In this document: one piece after another, positions 53,389 to 63,300 of the stretch
How the letters are laid out: each line of letters opens with the position of its first letter
How positions within the stretch are numbered: the stretch's first letter is position 1
From: Bryobacterales bacterium
Lineage (GTDB): Bacteria > Acidobacteriota > Terriglobia > Bryobacterales > Bryobacteraceae
NCBI GenBank assembly: GCA_016789905.1
Contig: JAEUQC010000130.1
Span: 124,001 to 188,000 of the forward strand
Direction of reading: 5' to 3'
DNA length: 64,000 bases
The notes under the pieces: generated by a model
Database searches by the model: none
Told to the model about the DNA's origin: nothing
Seen by the model: the letters and a program-made list of their open reading frames with translations, nothing else
Translations under genes and position numbers: made by a program

Positions 53389-54641
53389 TCGTACACTCCT
53401 TCCACAAACCAGTCGTTCGTCCGGTGATCCCGATAGAGCCGGTACAGCGCGCCATCGTCCAACCCCACGTCCCACTCATCGCGCGCCCATTCAGCCGTAG
53501 TCCACCATTCGCCCGTCGTGCGCCACGGCCCCGCCGCCGCCACCACGCTTCCTCGCAACCCGCGCGCCTCCACCCGCGCCGGCCGGTGCTGCGGCGTTAT
53601 CGCCACCCGCGCCGTCAACGGCGGCCGGAAACACCGGAACGACAACCGCACCGCCGCCTCCGCGGCCGGCATCACCCGGCCCGCTTCAAACAACACGTCC
53701 TGCCGCAACCGCCACGCGTCTGGCCGGTGCGTGTCCAACAGCTCCGGTGAGCCCACGCTGTCATCCCCCGCAATCGCCCGCAGCCGCGCCAACAAGGTCT
53801 GCAACTGCGCCGGCTCCGGCGCCGATGGCGTGAACAATCCGTGCTGCGTCGTCCGCGGCGGCGTCGGCTGTAGTTCCACCGCCACCGCCGTAATCGCCCG
53901 CTTCGGCTTGTGCGCCTCCAGGCCCAGTTGCACCTGTTTCAGAATCACCATTGCGTCCTGCACCGGCACCGGAAAGGCGATGCGTATCTCGTGAAACGGC
54001 GTCAGCACCCCCAGAAACTGCCCCACCGCCAACCCATGCGAGGCCAACCGCTTCACAATGTCGTGTACCATGCCGGAAACGATAAACAGCAGCGGTTCCC
54101 TGTTGGATAGCGGTTCGTCTAAATGGATCTGCCTGGTGTAATCCTCCGGCGGCCGCGCAATCCGCAGCGGCCGCGTCCCTCGCCCCTCCACCAATGCCTG
54201 CAGCCGTCCGCCTTCATCGCCCAGCCGTTCTATCACGCCCAGCGGCGGCAGCGCGGCGAAATCGGCCAGCGTCTCCGCGCCCCACCGTTGCAGCGTGTCC
54301 AGTACATCGAGCGACGTGGGCAGCACCTCCAGCGGCAGCGGCCCCAGAATCTCCACCTCCCTCCCGGCGTCAATGATCGTGATGCCCTCAATGTTCCGCG
54401 CTGCCAGCACCGCCGTATCCGGATGCCCCGCGATCGCCAGCGATATTTCGATCGACAACTCCCCCGCCCGCCGCACAATCGCCTCGGCAATTTCGGTCGC
54501 CGTGCCAATCATCCGCTCCAACCCATAGGCCGGAATCAGCACCGTCCGTTCATCGCACCGCTCCAGGTGCGGCGAAAACGCATCGGCCAATGCCAACAGG
54601 GTATCGACGGCGCCGCGCTGTATCTGCAAACAGGCAAACAT
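53385..54641 (-). CDS. imuB: ImuB-like Y-family polymerase-related protein, short form
   Basis: ImuB is a catalytically inactive Y-family protein that links DnaE2 to the sliding clamp. From ATG 54641 the product has 418 residues. It begins MFACLQIQRGAVDTLLALA, then AFSPHLERCDERTVLIPAYG and GLERMIGTATEIA. This corresponds to the middle of typical ImuB, so about the first 100 residues (palm with DxY) appear missing. Later parts (LPLEVLPTSLDVLDTLQRWG, RRAITA-like little finger) are retained. The frame continues upstream to 54875 only as low-complexity sequence overlapping imuA. It follows imuA by 8 bp and overlaps dnaE2. Confidence 0.82.
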   Translation of the reverse strand: MFACLQIQRGAVDTLLALADAFSPHLERCDERTVLIPAYGLERMIGTATEIAEAIVRRAGELSIEISLAIAGHPDTAVLAARNIEGITIIDAGREVEILGPLPLEVLPTSLDVLDTLQRWGAETLADFAALPPLGVIERLGDEGGRLQALVEGRGTRPLRIARPPEDYTRQIHLDEPLSNREPLLFIVSGMVHDIVKRLASHGLAVGQFLGVLTPFHEIRIAFPVPVQDAMVILKQVQLGLEAHKPKRAITAVAVELQPTPPRTTQHGLFTPSAPEPAQLQTLLARLRAIAGDDSVGSPELLDTHRPDAWRLRQDVLFEAGRVMPAAEAAVRLSFRCFRPPLTARVAITPQHRPARVEARGLRGSVVAAAGPWRTTGEWWTTAEWARDEWDVGLDDGALYRLYRDHRTNDWFVEGVYD

Positions 54642-54649
54642 ACATCCCT

Positions 54650-55294
54650 CTAAATCGCTCGCGCCCGCAGCACCGCCGCGCCCATCGCCGATTGCACCGG
54701 CTTCCGCAGCCGCACCTGCATATCGACGCCCGTCAACAACGTCCCCGGCCAATGCGCCCGTGCCCCGCTCAATTCCAACTGCACCGCTGCCGCCTGCCGC
54801 ATCACCGGCGCCGTTGACGCCACCAGCAGCACCCCCGGCGTATTCTCCACCGACAGTCTTAACCGGTGCCACCACGCCATCGGCACCCGCTGCAATTCAA
54901 TCGGCGGCAGATCGCACAAGTCCAGTACCACCAGCCGGAATCCGCCCCCATGCAGTATCAGATCCGTTGCCTTCATCGTATCTTGTACATCGTGATGACA
55001 CTGTACCCATAGCAGCCGCTCCAGCCGCACGCCCGCCGCCGTGGCTGACGTGGGGTCAAACGCGTCGCTCCCGTCCACCACTGCGCACAGTTCCCCCGCC
55101 GCCGTCGCCGCCGCCAGGCTCGCCTGCAAAAGCGTCGTCCGCCCCGATGAGCGCACACCGCTGATTTCCGTCACTGCCCCCTCCGGCAACCCCGGCAGCA
55201 ATCCCTGCAAATCCTTCGGCGTAAACGGGCACACCGCGGAAACCGGGGGCTTCCTCGGGGCCAGGTCAATTCGTTTTCTTAGCGGCAACGACAT
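54650..55294 (-). CDS. imuA: ImuA-like RecA-fold protein of the mutasome
   Basis: ImuA is a RecA/SulA-like accessory of the ImuB-DnaE2 mutasome. This 214-residue protein has the region GAVTEISGVRSSGRTTLLQA, a Walker A-like loop with Arg in place of Lys. It is followed by LCAVVDGSDAFDP, LERLLWVQCHH and LRLVVLDLCDLP, the typical ImuA order. ATG at 55294 is used; a longer frame to 55378 has no similarity. It is the first gene of the cassette. I could not find a recognisable SOS (LexA) box in the 115-bp divergent region. Confidence 0.85.
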   Translation of the reverse strand: MSLPLRKRIDLAPRKPPVSAVCPFTPKDLQGLLPGLPEGAVTEISGVRSSGRTTLLQASLAAATAAGELCAVVDGSDAFDPTSATAAGVRLERLLWVQCHHDVQDTMKATDLILHGGGFRLVVLDLCDLPPIELQRVPMAWWHRLRLSVENTPGVLLVASTAPVMRQAAAVQLELSGARAHWPGTLLTGVDMQVRLRKPVQSAMGAAVLRARAI

Positions 55295-55409
55295 TGGATT
55301 TCGCCTTTTGTTCGCCCTTGGAGATTCCATTGTCGCGGGAACCGCGGTCGCTGTCAAGCGGGGAATCACGGGGATCAAAATTTACGAAAGTAGCTTATAC
55401 TGAGGGCAC

Positions 55410-57404
55410 ATGTTATTGCGAAAAGGGTTCCTATTCGGAGTATTCCTGTGTCTTACTCAGGGAGTATTTAGCCAGATAGCCGTTGAAACCGCTTGGCTTC
55501 CGATCACCGAGGCGGAGAAGAACCAGAAAGCCCCGTTAGTAGATAAGACAGCCGGCGTAGAAGCTCTGTTCTGGCGCGTCCATGTATGGGATGAAGTAAT
55601 CAGCAGCGATTGGCAGCGTCACCATGTCCACTATGTGCGTTTGAAAGTGTTTAACGAAGAGGGCAAGAAAAAGATATCTTCGTTCGAGTTTCCGTATGGG
55701 AACGATATCTCTGTGACGCAGATCGACGCCCGGACCATACAGCCGGATGGGACCATCGTCGTTTTGAAGAAGGAGGACATTCACGAGCGGGAAGTGGTTC
55801 GCCTCGGCGGGATACGCCGCAAGGTAAAGTCATTCGCCATACCCGCCGTCGAACCCGGTTCTATCGTCGAATACCGCGTCCGCGAGGTCCACTTTAAGCA
55901 AAATATCCGCTACCTCCGCGCCCAGATACAGCGGGAATACCCGATTCAAAAGATGACTTATTACGTCAAGCCGTTGAGCCGGGACTATATCAACATGACC
56001 ATGCGCGTCTGGCCCTTCAACTGCCGGAACTCGCCGCTCAATCTGGAAATGAACGGCTTCACCTCCACGACGGTGGAGAACCTGCCTGCCTTTCAGGAAG
56101 AGCCCTACATGATCAGCGAGGCCAATGTGCGGGCCTGGATTTTGTTCTTCTATTCTGAAGGCGACCGCCGCGACCCGAATAAATATTGGGAGAAGCGCGG
56201 CAAGGACATCTATACGCAATTGAAGCAGTCCTTGCGGGTGAACGACGAAATCCGGCAGGCCGCGGCGAAAGCGGTGGAAGGCGCCACGGGCGAAGAGCAA
56301 AAGGTGGTGGCGCTCATCGGATACCTGCGCCAGAATCTGCGGAATCTCTACGATTCTTCCGTCACCGCCGCCGAACGCGGCAAAATCATCAAATCCATGC
56401 CGAAGGAGCGTGCCCGCACGTCGGAGGAGGTGTTCAAAAGCGGCATCGGCATTCCCGATGAATTGAATACTTTGTTCGCGGCCATGGCCCAGGCCGTAGG
56501 GCTGGAGGCCCGCCCGGCTCTGGTGGCCGACCGGAACAACGTCCTGTTTGAGCCGCGCCTGGCCGATAGCTACTTCCTCGATAACATCGATATGGCCGTC
56601 AAGATCGGTGGCGCCTGGAAACTCTTCGACGCCTCCACCAAACGCCTGCCGCCCAATATGGTGGGCTGGGGCGAAGAGGGATCGCAGGCGTTGGTCAGCG
56701 ACCCCAAGGCCCCCGTTTTCATTCAGACCCCCCTATCACCTCCCGGCGATTCGGTCTCGCTCCGCCGTGGCACATTCCTCCTTGCCGAGGATGGAACGCT
56801 CGAAGGTGATGTGCAGCTCTATTACACCGGCCATGCCGCCGCCGAGCGGCGCGAAGGCAAGGTGGGCGATGCTCCGGAAAAGCAACAGGAAGAGGTGAAG
56901 GAAATGGTCACCGGCACGTTTGCCAGCGCCGAAGTGACCGATATCAAACTCGAAAACGTGGAGAACACTTCCCAGGCACTGGCCTATAAATATCATGTGC
57001 GCATCCCCGGTTTCGCCCAGCGTACCGGTAAACGCCTGCTCTTTTCCCCGCTCTATTTTCAGCAGGGCGCATCGCCGCGGTTCTCCGCCAGTGAACGTAA
57101 GTACCCCATCGCCTTCCGCTACGCCTGGAAGGAGGACGACGAAATTCGAATCAAACTTCCCGCCGGGTTCAAAATCGATAACGGCGAGAATCCTGGAAGT
57201 CTGGAATTCGGCCCTCCCGGCGCGTACAAGCTCACCATGGGACTAACCAACGATGGCCAGTTTGTCGTCGGACGTATCCTGGAATTTGGCCGTGGCGGCG
57301 CGTTGATGTTCGACACAAAAGCCTATCCGGCCCTGAAGCAGTTGTTCGATGAGTTCCACCGGCGCGATGGCGCCATCATCAGCCTGAAGCAGGAAGCGCA
57401 ATGA
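55410..57404 (+). CDS. Exported DUF3857/transglutaminase-type protein lacking catalytic Cys and His
   Basis: This 664-residue exported protein (signal MLLRKGFLFGVFLCLTQGVF) has an N-terminal DUF3857 beta domain at about 50-230 (VRLKVFNEEGKKKISSF, IPAVEPGSIVEYRVRE). It is followed by a transglutaminase-like domain at about 275-420. At the position of the catalytic GDCKD motif the sequence reads SGIGIPDELN. The usual catalytic His (FNH) reads LDNID, while the Asp motif LFDAS is kept. A C-terminal DUF2569-like beta region follows. The domain is probably non-catalytic. It overlaps the next, intact paralogue by ATGA. Function is unknown; an envelope role is likely. Confidence 0.85.
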   Translation: MLLRKGFLFGVFLCLTQGVFSQIAVETAWLPITEAEKNQKAPLVDKTAGVEALFWRVHVWDEVISSDWQRHHVHYVRLKVFNEEGKKKISSFEFPYGNDISVTQIDARTIQPDGTIVVLKKEDIHEREVVRLGGIRRKVKSFAIPAVEPGSIVEYRVREVHFKQNIRYLRAQIQREYPIQKMTYYVKPLSRDYINMTMRVWPFNCRNSPLNLEMNGFTSTTVENLPAFQEEPYMISEANVRAWILFFYSEGDRRDPNKYWEKRGKDIYTQLKQSLRVNDEIRQAAAKAVEGATGEEQKVVALIGYLRQNLRNLYDSSVTAAERGKIIKSMPKERARTSEEVFKSGIGIPDELNTLFAAMAQAVGLEARPALVADRNNVLFEPRLADSYFLDNIDMAVKIGGAWKLFDASTKRLPPNMVGWGEEGSQALVSDPKAPVFIQTPLSPPGDSVSLRRGTFLLAEDGTLEGDVQLYYTGHAAAERREGKVGDAPEKQQEEVKEMVTGTFASAEVTDIKLENVENTSQALAYKYHVRIPGFAQRTGKRLLFSPLYFQQGASPRFSASERKYPIAFRYAWKEDDEIRIKLPAGFKIDNGENPGSLEFGPPGAYKLTMGLTNDGQFVVGRILEFGRGGALMFDTKAYPALKQLFDEFHRRDGAIISLKQEAQ

Positions 57405-59353
57405 GGCCAGTCTTCGTCGCGCTTTGCGCCGCCGTCGCCCTCTTCGGTGCGGATGAGTTGCCGGCATGGGCTCGCGACGCGGCCTCCAAATCAGCCCCGG
57501 CCTACCCCGCCAAAACGCCCGCCGTCGTGCTCTTTCAGGAGGAAACCCTCACCGTTGAACCCGACGGCCGCCGCCTCATGCAGGAACGCGCCGTCATCCG
57601 CAAACTCACCACTGGACGTGTCAAACTCAACGCCTCCCGCGCCTTCAACGTCAAGAACGGCCGCATCCGCGATATCCGCGCCTGGGTCATCAACCCCTCC
57701 GGCAAGGAGATCAAATACGGAAAGGACCGCGTCGTCGAAGCCGCTCTCGACAGCGGTTCGCTCTACGACGAAGCCCGTATCAAAATGATCACTCCCGGCG
57801 ACGACTGGGAGACCGGCGCCGCCTTCGCCTACGAAATCATTGAAGAAGAGCGGACGCTCTTTACCCAGTATCCTTACAGCTTCCAATCCAACATGCCTGC
57901 GCTGCTTTCCCGCTTCGTGTTGACGCTCCCCGTGGGCTGGGAAGCCAAGGGCCAAGTGCTCAACCGTGCCCCCGGCAACGATGGCTACACCAACACCGGA
58001 ACAACACACACCTGGGAACTGCGGGACCTGCCCTGGTTTGAGGACGAAGAGATGAGCCCCGACGCGCATGTCCTCACGCCCCGTCTCGCCCTCAACTACT
58101 TTCCGTCCAACGGTGCCGCCGGACTGCGCCCATTAAAGGACTGGGCCGCGGTTTCCGGTTGGGTCGCCTCTCTTTCCGATTCTCAGTCCCAACTCACCCC
58201 GGCCCTGGAGGCAAAAGCCGCGCAACTCACGGCCGGCGCCGCCACTCCGCTCGAAAAGATCCGCGCCATCGCCGCCTTCGTCCAGCAAACCACATACATC
58301 TCCGTCCAGATGAACCTCACACGCGGCGGTGGTTATACGCCCCACCCCGCCGCCGACGTTCTGGCCAAAAACTATGGTGATTGCAAGGACAAGGCCAACC
58401 TCATGAAGGCCCTCCTTGCCGCCGCCGGCATTGGCTCTCACCTCGTCGCCATCTACTCCGGCGCCCGCGATTTCGTTCGTCCGGAGTGGCCCTCCACCAT
58501 GCAGTTCAACCACATGATCATCGCCGTCCGCGCCCCCGATGGCGTCACACTGCCTACCATCGCCTCGCATGAAACCCTCGGCCGATTGCTCTTCTTCGAT
58601 CCCACGGATCCATACACCCCCGTCGGCGACCTCCCCGATGACGAGCAAGGCAGCCACGCTCTTGTCGTCGCCGGCGACAGCGGTGCGCTTGTCCGTGTTC
58701 CTCGCGCTCCCGCCACAGCCAATCGTGTCACCTCCGAGACCAACGCCGTCCTGAACACCGACGGCGGGCTTGTCGCCCAAGTCCAGCGGCAGTACTTCGG
58801 CCAGACCGCCAGCGGCCTTCGCTCGCTTTTGCAGCAACGCAACGATGCCGCCATTCGCAAGATGTTTGAGTACGCGCTCACTCGCCAGTTGGGTGGACTG
58901 AAGCTTGACAAAATCGAACCCGCCGATAGCGCCGCCGCCGGCCGCCTCGATCTGCGGTTGGCGTTCACCGCCCAGCAGTTCGGCAAACTCCTGAAGGATC
59001 GACTGCTCATTCTCGCTCCCGGCGCTCTCCTGTCTGGATCCCGCTACTCGCTGCCCGCTAAAGCGGATCGCAAACTGCCCGTGCAGTTGGAGGCCGAAGT
59101 GCGGCAAGACCGCGTCGCCGTCCAGGTCCCTGATGGTTTCCAACTCGACGAACTCCCCGATCCAGTTCAGCTCAAGACCAGCTACGGCGAGTTCACCGCC
59201 AAATGGAAAATGGCGGCCGGCAAAGTGGAAATGGAGCAGGCGCTGGAGATCTACAGCATCACCGCGCCGCCCGCCGAATACGCCAAAGTCCGTGCATTCT
59301 TTGAACAGATCGGTGGCGCCACCACCGCCGCCGTTGTGCTTGTTAAGAAGTAG
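57401..59353 (+). CDS. Exported DUF3857/transglutaminase-type protein with intact catalytic residues
   Basis: This 650-residue exported protein (signal MRPVFVALCAAVALFGA) shares the layout of the preceding gene. A DUF3857 domain at about 45-235 is followed by a transglutaminase-like domain with NYGDCKDKANLM (Cys about 328), QFNHMIIAV (His about 371) and FFDPTDPYTPVG (Asp about 400), so a papain-like triad is present. Substrates of this family are not established; cross-linking, deamidation or peptidase activity are possible. ATG at 57401 overlaps the previous stop, giving a fixed stoichiometric pair. Confidence 0.9.
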   Translation: MRPVFVALCAAVALFGADELPAWARDAASKSAPAYPAKTPAVVLFQEETLTVEPDGRRLMQERAVIRKLTTGRVKLNASRAFNVKNGRIRDIRAWVINPSGKEIKYGKDRVVEAALDSGSLYDEARIKMITPGDDWETGAAFAYEIIEEERTLFTQYPYSFQSNMPALLSRFVLTLPVGWEAKGQVLNRAPGNDGYTNTGTTHTWELRDLPWFEDEEMSPDAHVLTPRLALNYFPSNGAAGLRPLKDWAAVSGWVASLSDSQSQLTPALEAKAAQLTAGAATPLEKIRAIAAFVQQTTYISVQMNLTRGGGYTPHPAADVLAKNYGDCKDKANLMKALLAAAGIGSHLVAIYSGARDFVRPEWPSTMQFNHMIIAVRAPDGVTLPTIASHETLGRLLFFDPTDPYTPVGDLPDDEQGSHALVVAGDSGALVRVPRAPATANRVTSETNAVLNTDGGLVAQVQRQYFGQTASGLRSLLQQRNDAAIRKMFEYALTRQLGGLKLDKIEPADSAAAGRLDLRLAFTAQQFGKLLKDRLLILAPGALLSGSRYSLPAKADRKLPVQLEAEVRQDRVAVQVPDGFQLDELPDPVQLKTSYGEFTAKWKMAAGKVEMEQALEIYSITAPPAEYAKVRAFFEQIGGATTAAVVLVKK

Positions 59354-59395
59354 CCGATTGGCACTCCACGTGCTCCCGTCTTCCATCGGAGCATT

Positions 59396-60346
59396 ATGCG
59401 TCCAAATCCGGTAATTTCTACCCGCGCCACTGTGGAGATTCACCCATATGTACAGGCGCGCCTCCGCGCTCTTTCCCGGCAGGATGAAACCTCCGGAATC
59501 CTACTCGGTTCCTCGTCCGATGGCATCACACGCGTCACCGGTTTCAAGCGCGCTGCCCCGGCCGCCATGTTCCAGGCCGCTTGCGACGCCGGTCCCGCCC
59601 TCGCCGGCTTCTATCGCCTGCAGACCCCTGGAGCCGTCTCTCTCCGTCCCGACGAAGAAGCGCTTCTGCGCAGGGCGCAAAGTACCGGGCGCGGCCTCTT
59701 TTTATTGGTAAAGGCTGCGGGTGACAAAGTGGACGCCATCGCCTGGACACGAGAGCCAACCGGGGAGGCCGCCATTGAGCAACTCTCCCTCGATAACCCA
59801 CCAACGGAGCCTACTCCTGTGCGCCCATCCGTAGTCCGCGTCCGAATGGCCGAACCAGTTATTTCCCGCCGCTTGCTCTCAACCGGCGGCATCGCTGTGG
59901 CGGCCGCTGCAGCCGCTACTTATTGGCGCCTGCCGCCCCAGCCGGCTCTGGGCCTCGCGCTCTCCCTCTCCCTGCTGGCGCGCGACGGCGAACTTGTTGC
60001 CGCTTGGGAGCAACAGAACACCCCTGCCGCCCGCCTCGAATTGGCCACGCTTGCCATTCAAGAAGGCGCGTCGGAAAGGACCACCGATATCACCAGCACG
60101 TATTCGCCACACGGTCAGGTCACGCTCAGGCCGAGGGCGTCCGATCTCGTCGTCACGCTGCGTGTCCAATATGCCGATGCCGCTGCGGTTTCTCGCTCCG
60201 CCACCTATCTCGGCTTCCGGCAGGCCGCCGCTCCTGCCGCCACGCCTCCTTCCGTGCAGCCCGATCCGGAGCTTGCCGCGCTGCGCAAGCGAAACCGTGA
60301 ACTGCAGGACGCCCTCGCCGCCCTTCGCAAACACGTTTTCCAATAA
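59396..60346 (+). CDS. Membrane protein with MPN/JAB-like domain lacking metal ligands
   Basis: This is a 316-residue protein without an N-terminal signal. Residues about 10-120 look like an MPN (JAB1) fold: ETSGILLGSSSDG at 31-43, then AGFYRLQTPGAVSLRPDEE at about 70-88. These align with E-x-x-G-x-L-x-G and with GWYHSHPG-x5-S-x-x-D, but both His are replaced (R-L-Q), so no zinc site. Residues 160-177 form one membrane helix (GGIAVAAAAAATYW). The exposed remainder has a beta-rich segment and a C-terminal coiled coil (about 292-316). It follows the DUF3857 pair by 42 bp. The MPN assignment is inference from motif shape. Confidence 0.75.
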   Translation: MRPNPVISTRATVEIHPYVQARLRALSRQDETSGILLGSSSDGITRVTGFKRAAPAAMFQAACDAGPALAGFYRLQTPGAVSLRPDEEALLRRAQSTGRGLFLLVKAAGDKVDAIAWTREPTGEAAIEQLSLDNPPTEPTPVRPSVVRVRMAEPVISRRLLSTGGIAVAAAAAATYWRLPPQPALGLALSLSLLARDGELVAAWEQQNTPAARLELATLAIQEGASERTTDITSTYSPHGQVTLRPRASDLVVTLRVQYADAAAVSRSATYLGFRQAAAPAATPPSVQPDPELAALRKRNRELQDALAALRKHVFQ

Positions 60347-60372
60347 AAAACGGGCCCCGGAGGCGGGGCCCG
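60345..60372 (-). terminator. Rho-independent terminator of TonB receptor 4
   Basis: The stem CGGGCCCC/GGGGCCCG spans 60351-60372 with a 6-nt loop. Reading on the minus strand it is followed by six T residues (60345-60350). It lies 22 bp after the receptor stop and may also terminate the convergent plus-strand gene. Confidence 0.85.
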
Positions 60373-60394
60373 CTGTTCGGCATTGCCAATTGCG

Positions 60395-63300
60395 CTAGAA
60401 CTGAATGCGCAGCCCTAGCTGCACGTTTCTTGCGCCAATGTTCGTTGTGCCGGTCACTCGTCCGAAGTTGGGGTCGTTGAACGACGTGTTGGCCCTTCCG
60501 AATTGCGGCGTGTTCGTGAAGTTGAACATCTCCGCCCGGAACTGCGCTTTGAACGTTTCAAAGAACCGGAAGTTCTTCAGAATCGCCAAATCCGCGTGGT
60601 TCGTGGGACCGAAGCGGATGTTGGGAATCCATCGGGGCGCATTGCCCATCACGTATGTCGAAGGCGCCGTAAACGCCGCCGCGTTGAACCACCGGTCGGG
60701 CGTTGGATTGTCCACCGCCGCCGTCTTCAGGTCCGCCACGTTCGGCCGTTGCACCTGCACGCCATAATTGCCGAGCGTGTTCGGCGCCGTGAAGCCCAGC
60801 GGCAACCCGCTGCCGAATCGGACAATGGACGACAACTGCCATCCGCCCAGCACGGCGTTCGCCACCGGATGCATGTCGGCCGCGAACTTTCGGCCCTTGC
60901 CCACCGGCAATTCGTAGACCAGCGCGTTAACAAAACTATGCGGCAAGTCGTGCGCGCTAATGGAACGGTCCAAGCTCAAGTCATAGTAGTTGCGCATGGT
61001 ATCGCCCACTTCCCATCCCTGCCATTCGCTCGCGTTGTCGATCGCCTTGGACCATTGATACGTCGTCAACAGGTTCAGGCCGCCGGAAACCTGCCAGTTA
61101 TACCGAATCACCAGCGCGTTGAACGAGGAACTCGCACCCGCCGTATCGCCCGATAGGTTCACTGCCGTGAACTGCGGATGCGGCCGCAGCAAGCGCTGTT
61201 GCGGCACCGTCCGCCCGCTCAGCACGCCTGTCGGAATGACGCCGAAGAACGGGTTGGGCACTGGTGTGTCCAACCCCGCGCCCAGGCTGAAGTGCTTCGG
61301 GTCCAACTGGTTCGCCTGTTGGCCCGTGCCGAACAATAGCTTCCGGCCCTGCGAACCCGTGTAGCCAAACTCAAACACCATTCCGCGGCTGATTTCGAAC
61401 TGGAAATCCGCCGAGAAATTCTGCACGTACCCTAACGGATGATAAGCGCTGAGTGCGTTGACGGCGTCGCCTGTCTGCGTCAGCAATCCGCGCGACGACC
61501 CAATCGGCTGCGACAAACCCTGCGGAAACGGGTTGCTGAGAAGCGCCGAACGGTTCGGATTGATGCCGTCGCCGCCTACCGTAGACACCCACGTCGTCGT
61601 CGTCGCGAAGCCGTCTCGCGTTCCGCCGCCGGTCTGCGGATAGAAAATCCCGTATCCGCCCCGGAACACGAGTTTGTCCGTGATCTTGTACGCCATGCCA
61701 AAGCGTGGCGCCAGATTCAATTTATCGGTCTGCCACGCTCCGCGGTTATTGGTATCGTTGAACACCAGTCCGCCCTTCAGAGCCAGGCCAGTCTGCTGCG
61801 ACAGCGGGTTGACGACATTAAAATCAAAGTTGTTCTGGCGGTTGTAACGCTCCGTGCGCGCCTGCTGCAACTCGTAGCGAATTCCCAGGTGCAGTGTTAA
61901 TTGCCGGTTCACACGCCAGGAGTCCTGGAAATAGGCTCCATGGTACATCGCGGTCACCGCAGTCGCCGCCCCAATCGGCGCGCTCCCGCCGCTGCCCGTT
62001 CCCAGAAGGAAAGAGGCGAGCGCGTCGCCGGACGTGGACGACGTCTGTCCCGCCACCGGCCCGGATGTCAGGCCCCTGTCGAATGAGAACGTGGGCGTAT
62101 TGAAATCCGTGTTGTTCAGCCGTGCCAGTTCGGTGATCCACCCGAACTTCAAACTATGTGAGCCCTGTTCCTTTGAGATATTCGCCTGCAAATTGTGCGT
62201 CTCGCGCGGCACGTTCAGCCACCGCCGGTTGTTCAGGCCGGTGTAGTTCTGGAACGAGAATCCAGGGTAGGTCTGCGCCTGCCATTGGCCAACCGTTGCC
62301 GCTGAAAAGCCCAACGCCGTCCCGTTCAAGCCTTGCGACGGCGAGATCTGGTTCTCCCTCCATCGCCCGGAGCCCAGTAGGATGTTAATCACCCATGTCG
62401 GCGTTGGCGTAAGCGTTGTGCCGATTACAGCCTGGTGACGCGGATTTACATCGGAAAAGTTCGTGTCGGCGCCGTTTCCAAAAAACGTTGGCGCCTTGTT
62501 CTCCTGCCACGCTTTCGTCATGCGCCCGAACATCGTCATCTTTTCATTCCGTGCCCAGTCGATGCGCAGGTCCAACCGGTCGTTGCTCGTTACCGTTTTC
62601 CCGGCTGCCACAAAATTGCGGGCATTCGTGAATACATCGCCCGTCGTATTGGAGTTCGGGAACAACTGCATCACCTTCACCGCCACCGGATCGAACATCG
62701 ACGAGGGAATCTTGTTGCCGGCGAACGGGGTCCGCACAAAACCCGAGCCTGCGGGATTTGGTACCGTGCTGAATGGGTCGAAAATCGGTGACAGCACCCC
62801 GGCCGAACTGCGCGTCTCGGAGAAGTCGCCCGCTCGTTGCAGCGCCGTCGGCACGTTGGAAATATTGGTGCCCGGGTTCCCCTCACGCCGGCCTTCGTAT
62901 GCAGTGAAGAAGAACAGCTTCTTCTCCTTCCAGATCGGGCCGCTAAACGTCGCCCCAAATTGGTTCCGCTGGAAACTCGGGCGGCGGATGCCGGACCGGT
63001 TGTTCGCCCAGCTATTGGCGTCCAGATTGTTGTTTCGCAGGAAATTATAGACAGACCCGTGGAACGAGTTGGACCCGCCCTTGGTAATCATGTTCACCGC
63101 CGACCCGTCGGACTTCCCAAACTGAGCGTCAAACTGGTTGCGCTGAATGTTCATCTCCTGCACCGAATCCACCGAAGGAGACGCGATCAGTCCACCCCAA
63201 TCCACTGCCGAAGCCGGCACGCCGTCTATCAGCGTCAGCCCCGCCTGCCCGCGGCCGCCATTCATCGAAAACCGGTTGTGGTTCTGATCCTGCGTCGCCT

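Noticed and set aside
54642..54875. N-terminal extension of the imuB frame
   Set aside because: The sequence is Gly/Ala low complexity overlapping imuA and does not restore the missing palm domain.
55295..55409. Possible SOS box upstream of imuA
   Set aside because: No GAAC/GTTC-type palindrome or other LexA-like repeat was found; only an isolated ACCGCGGT palindrome at 55341-55348.
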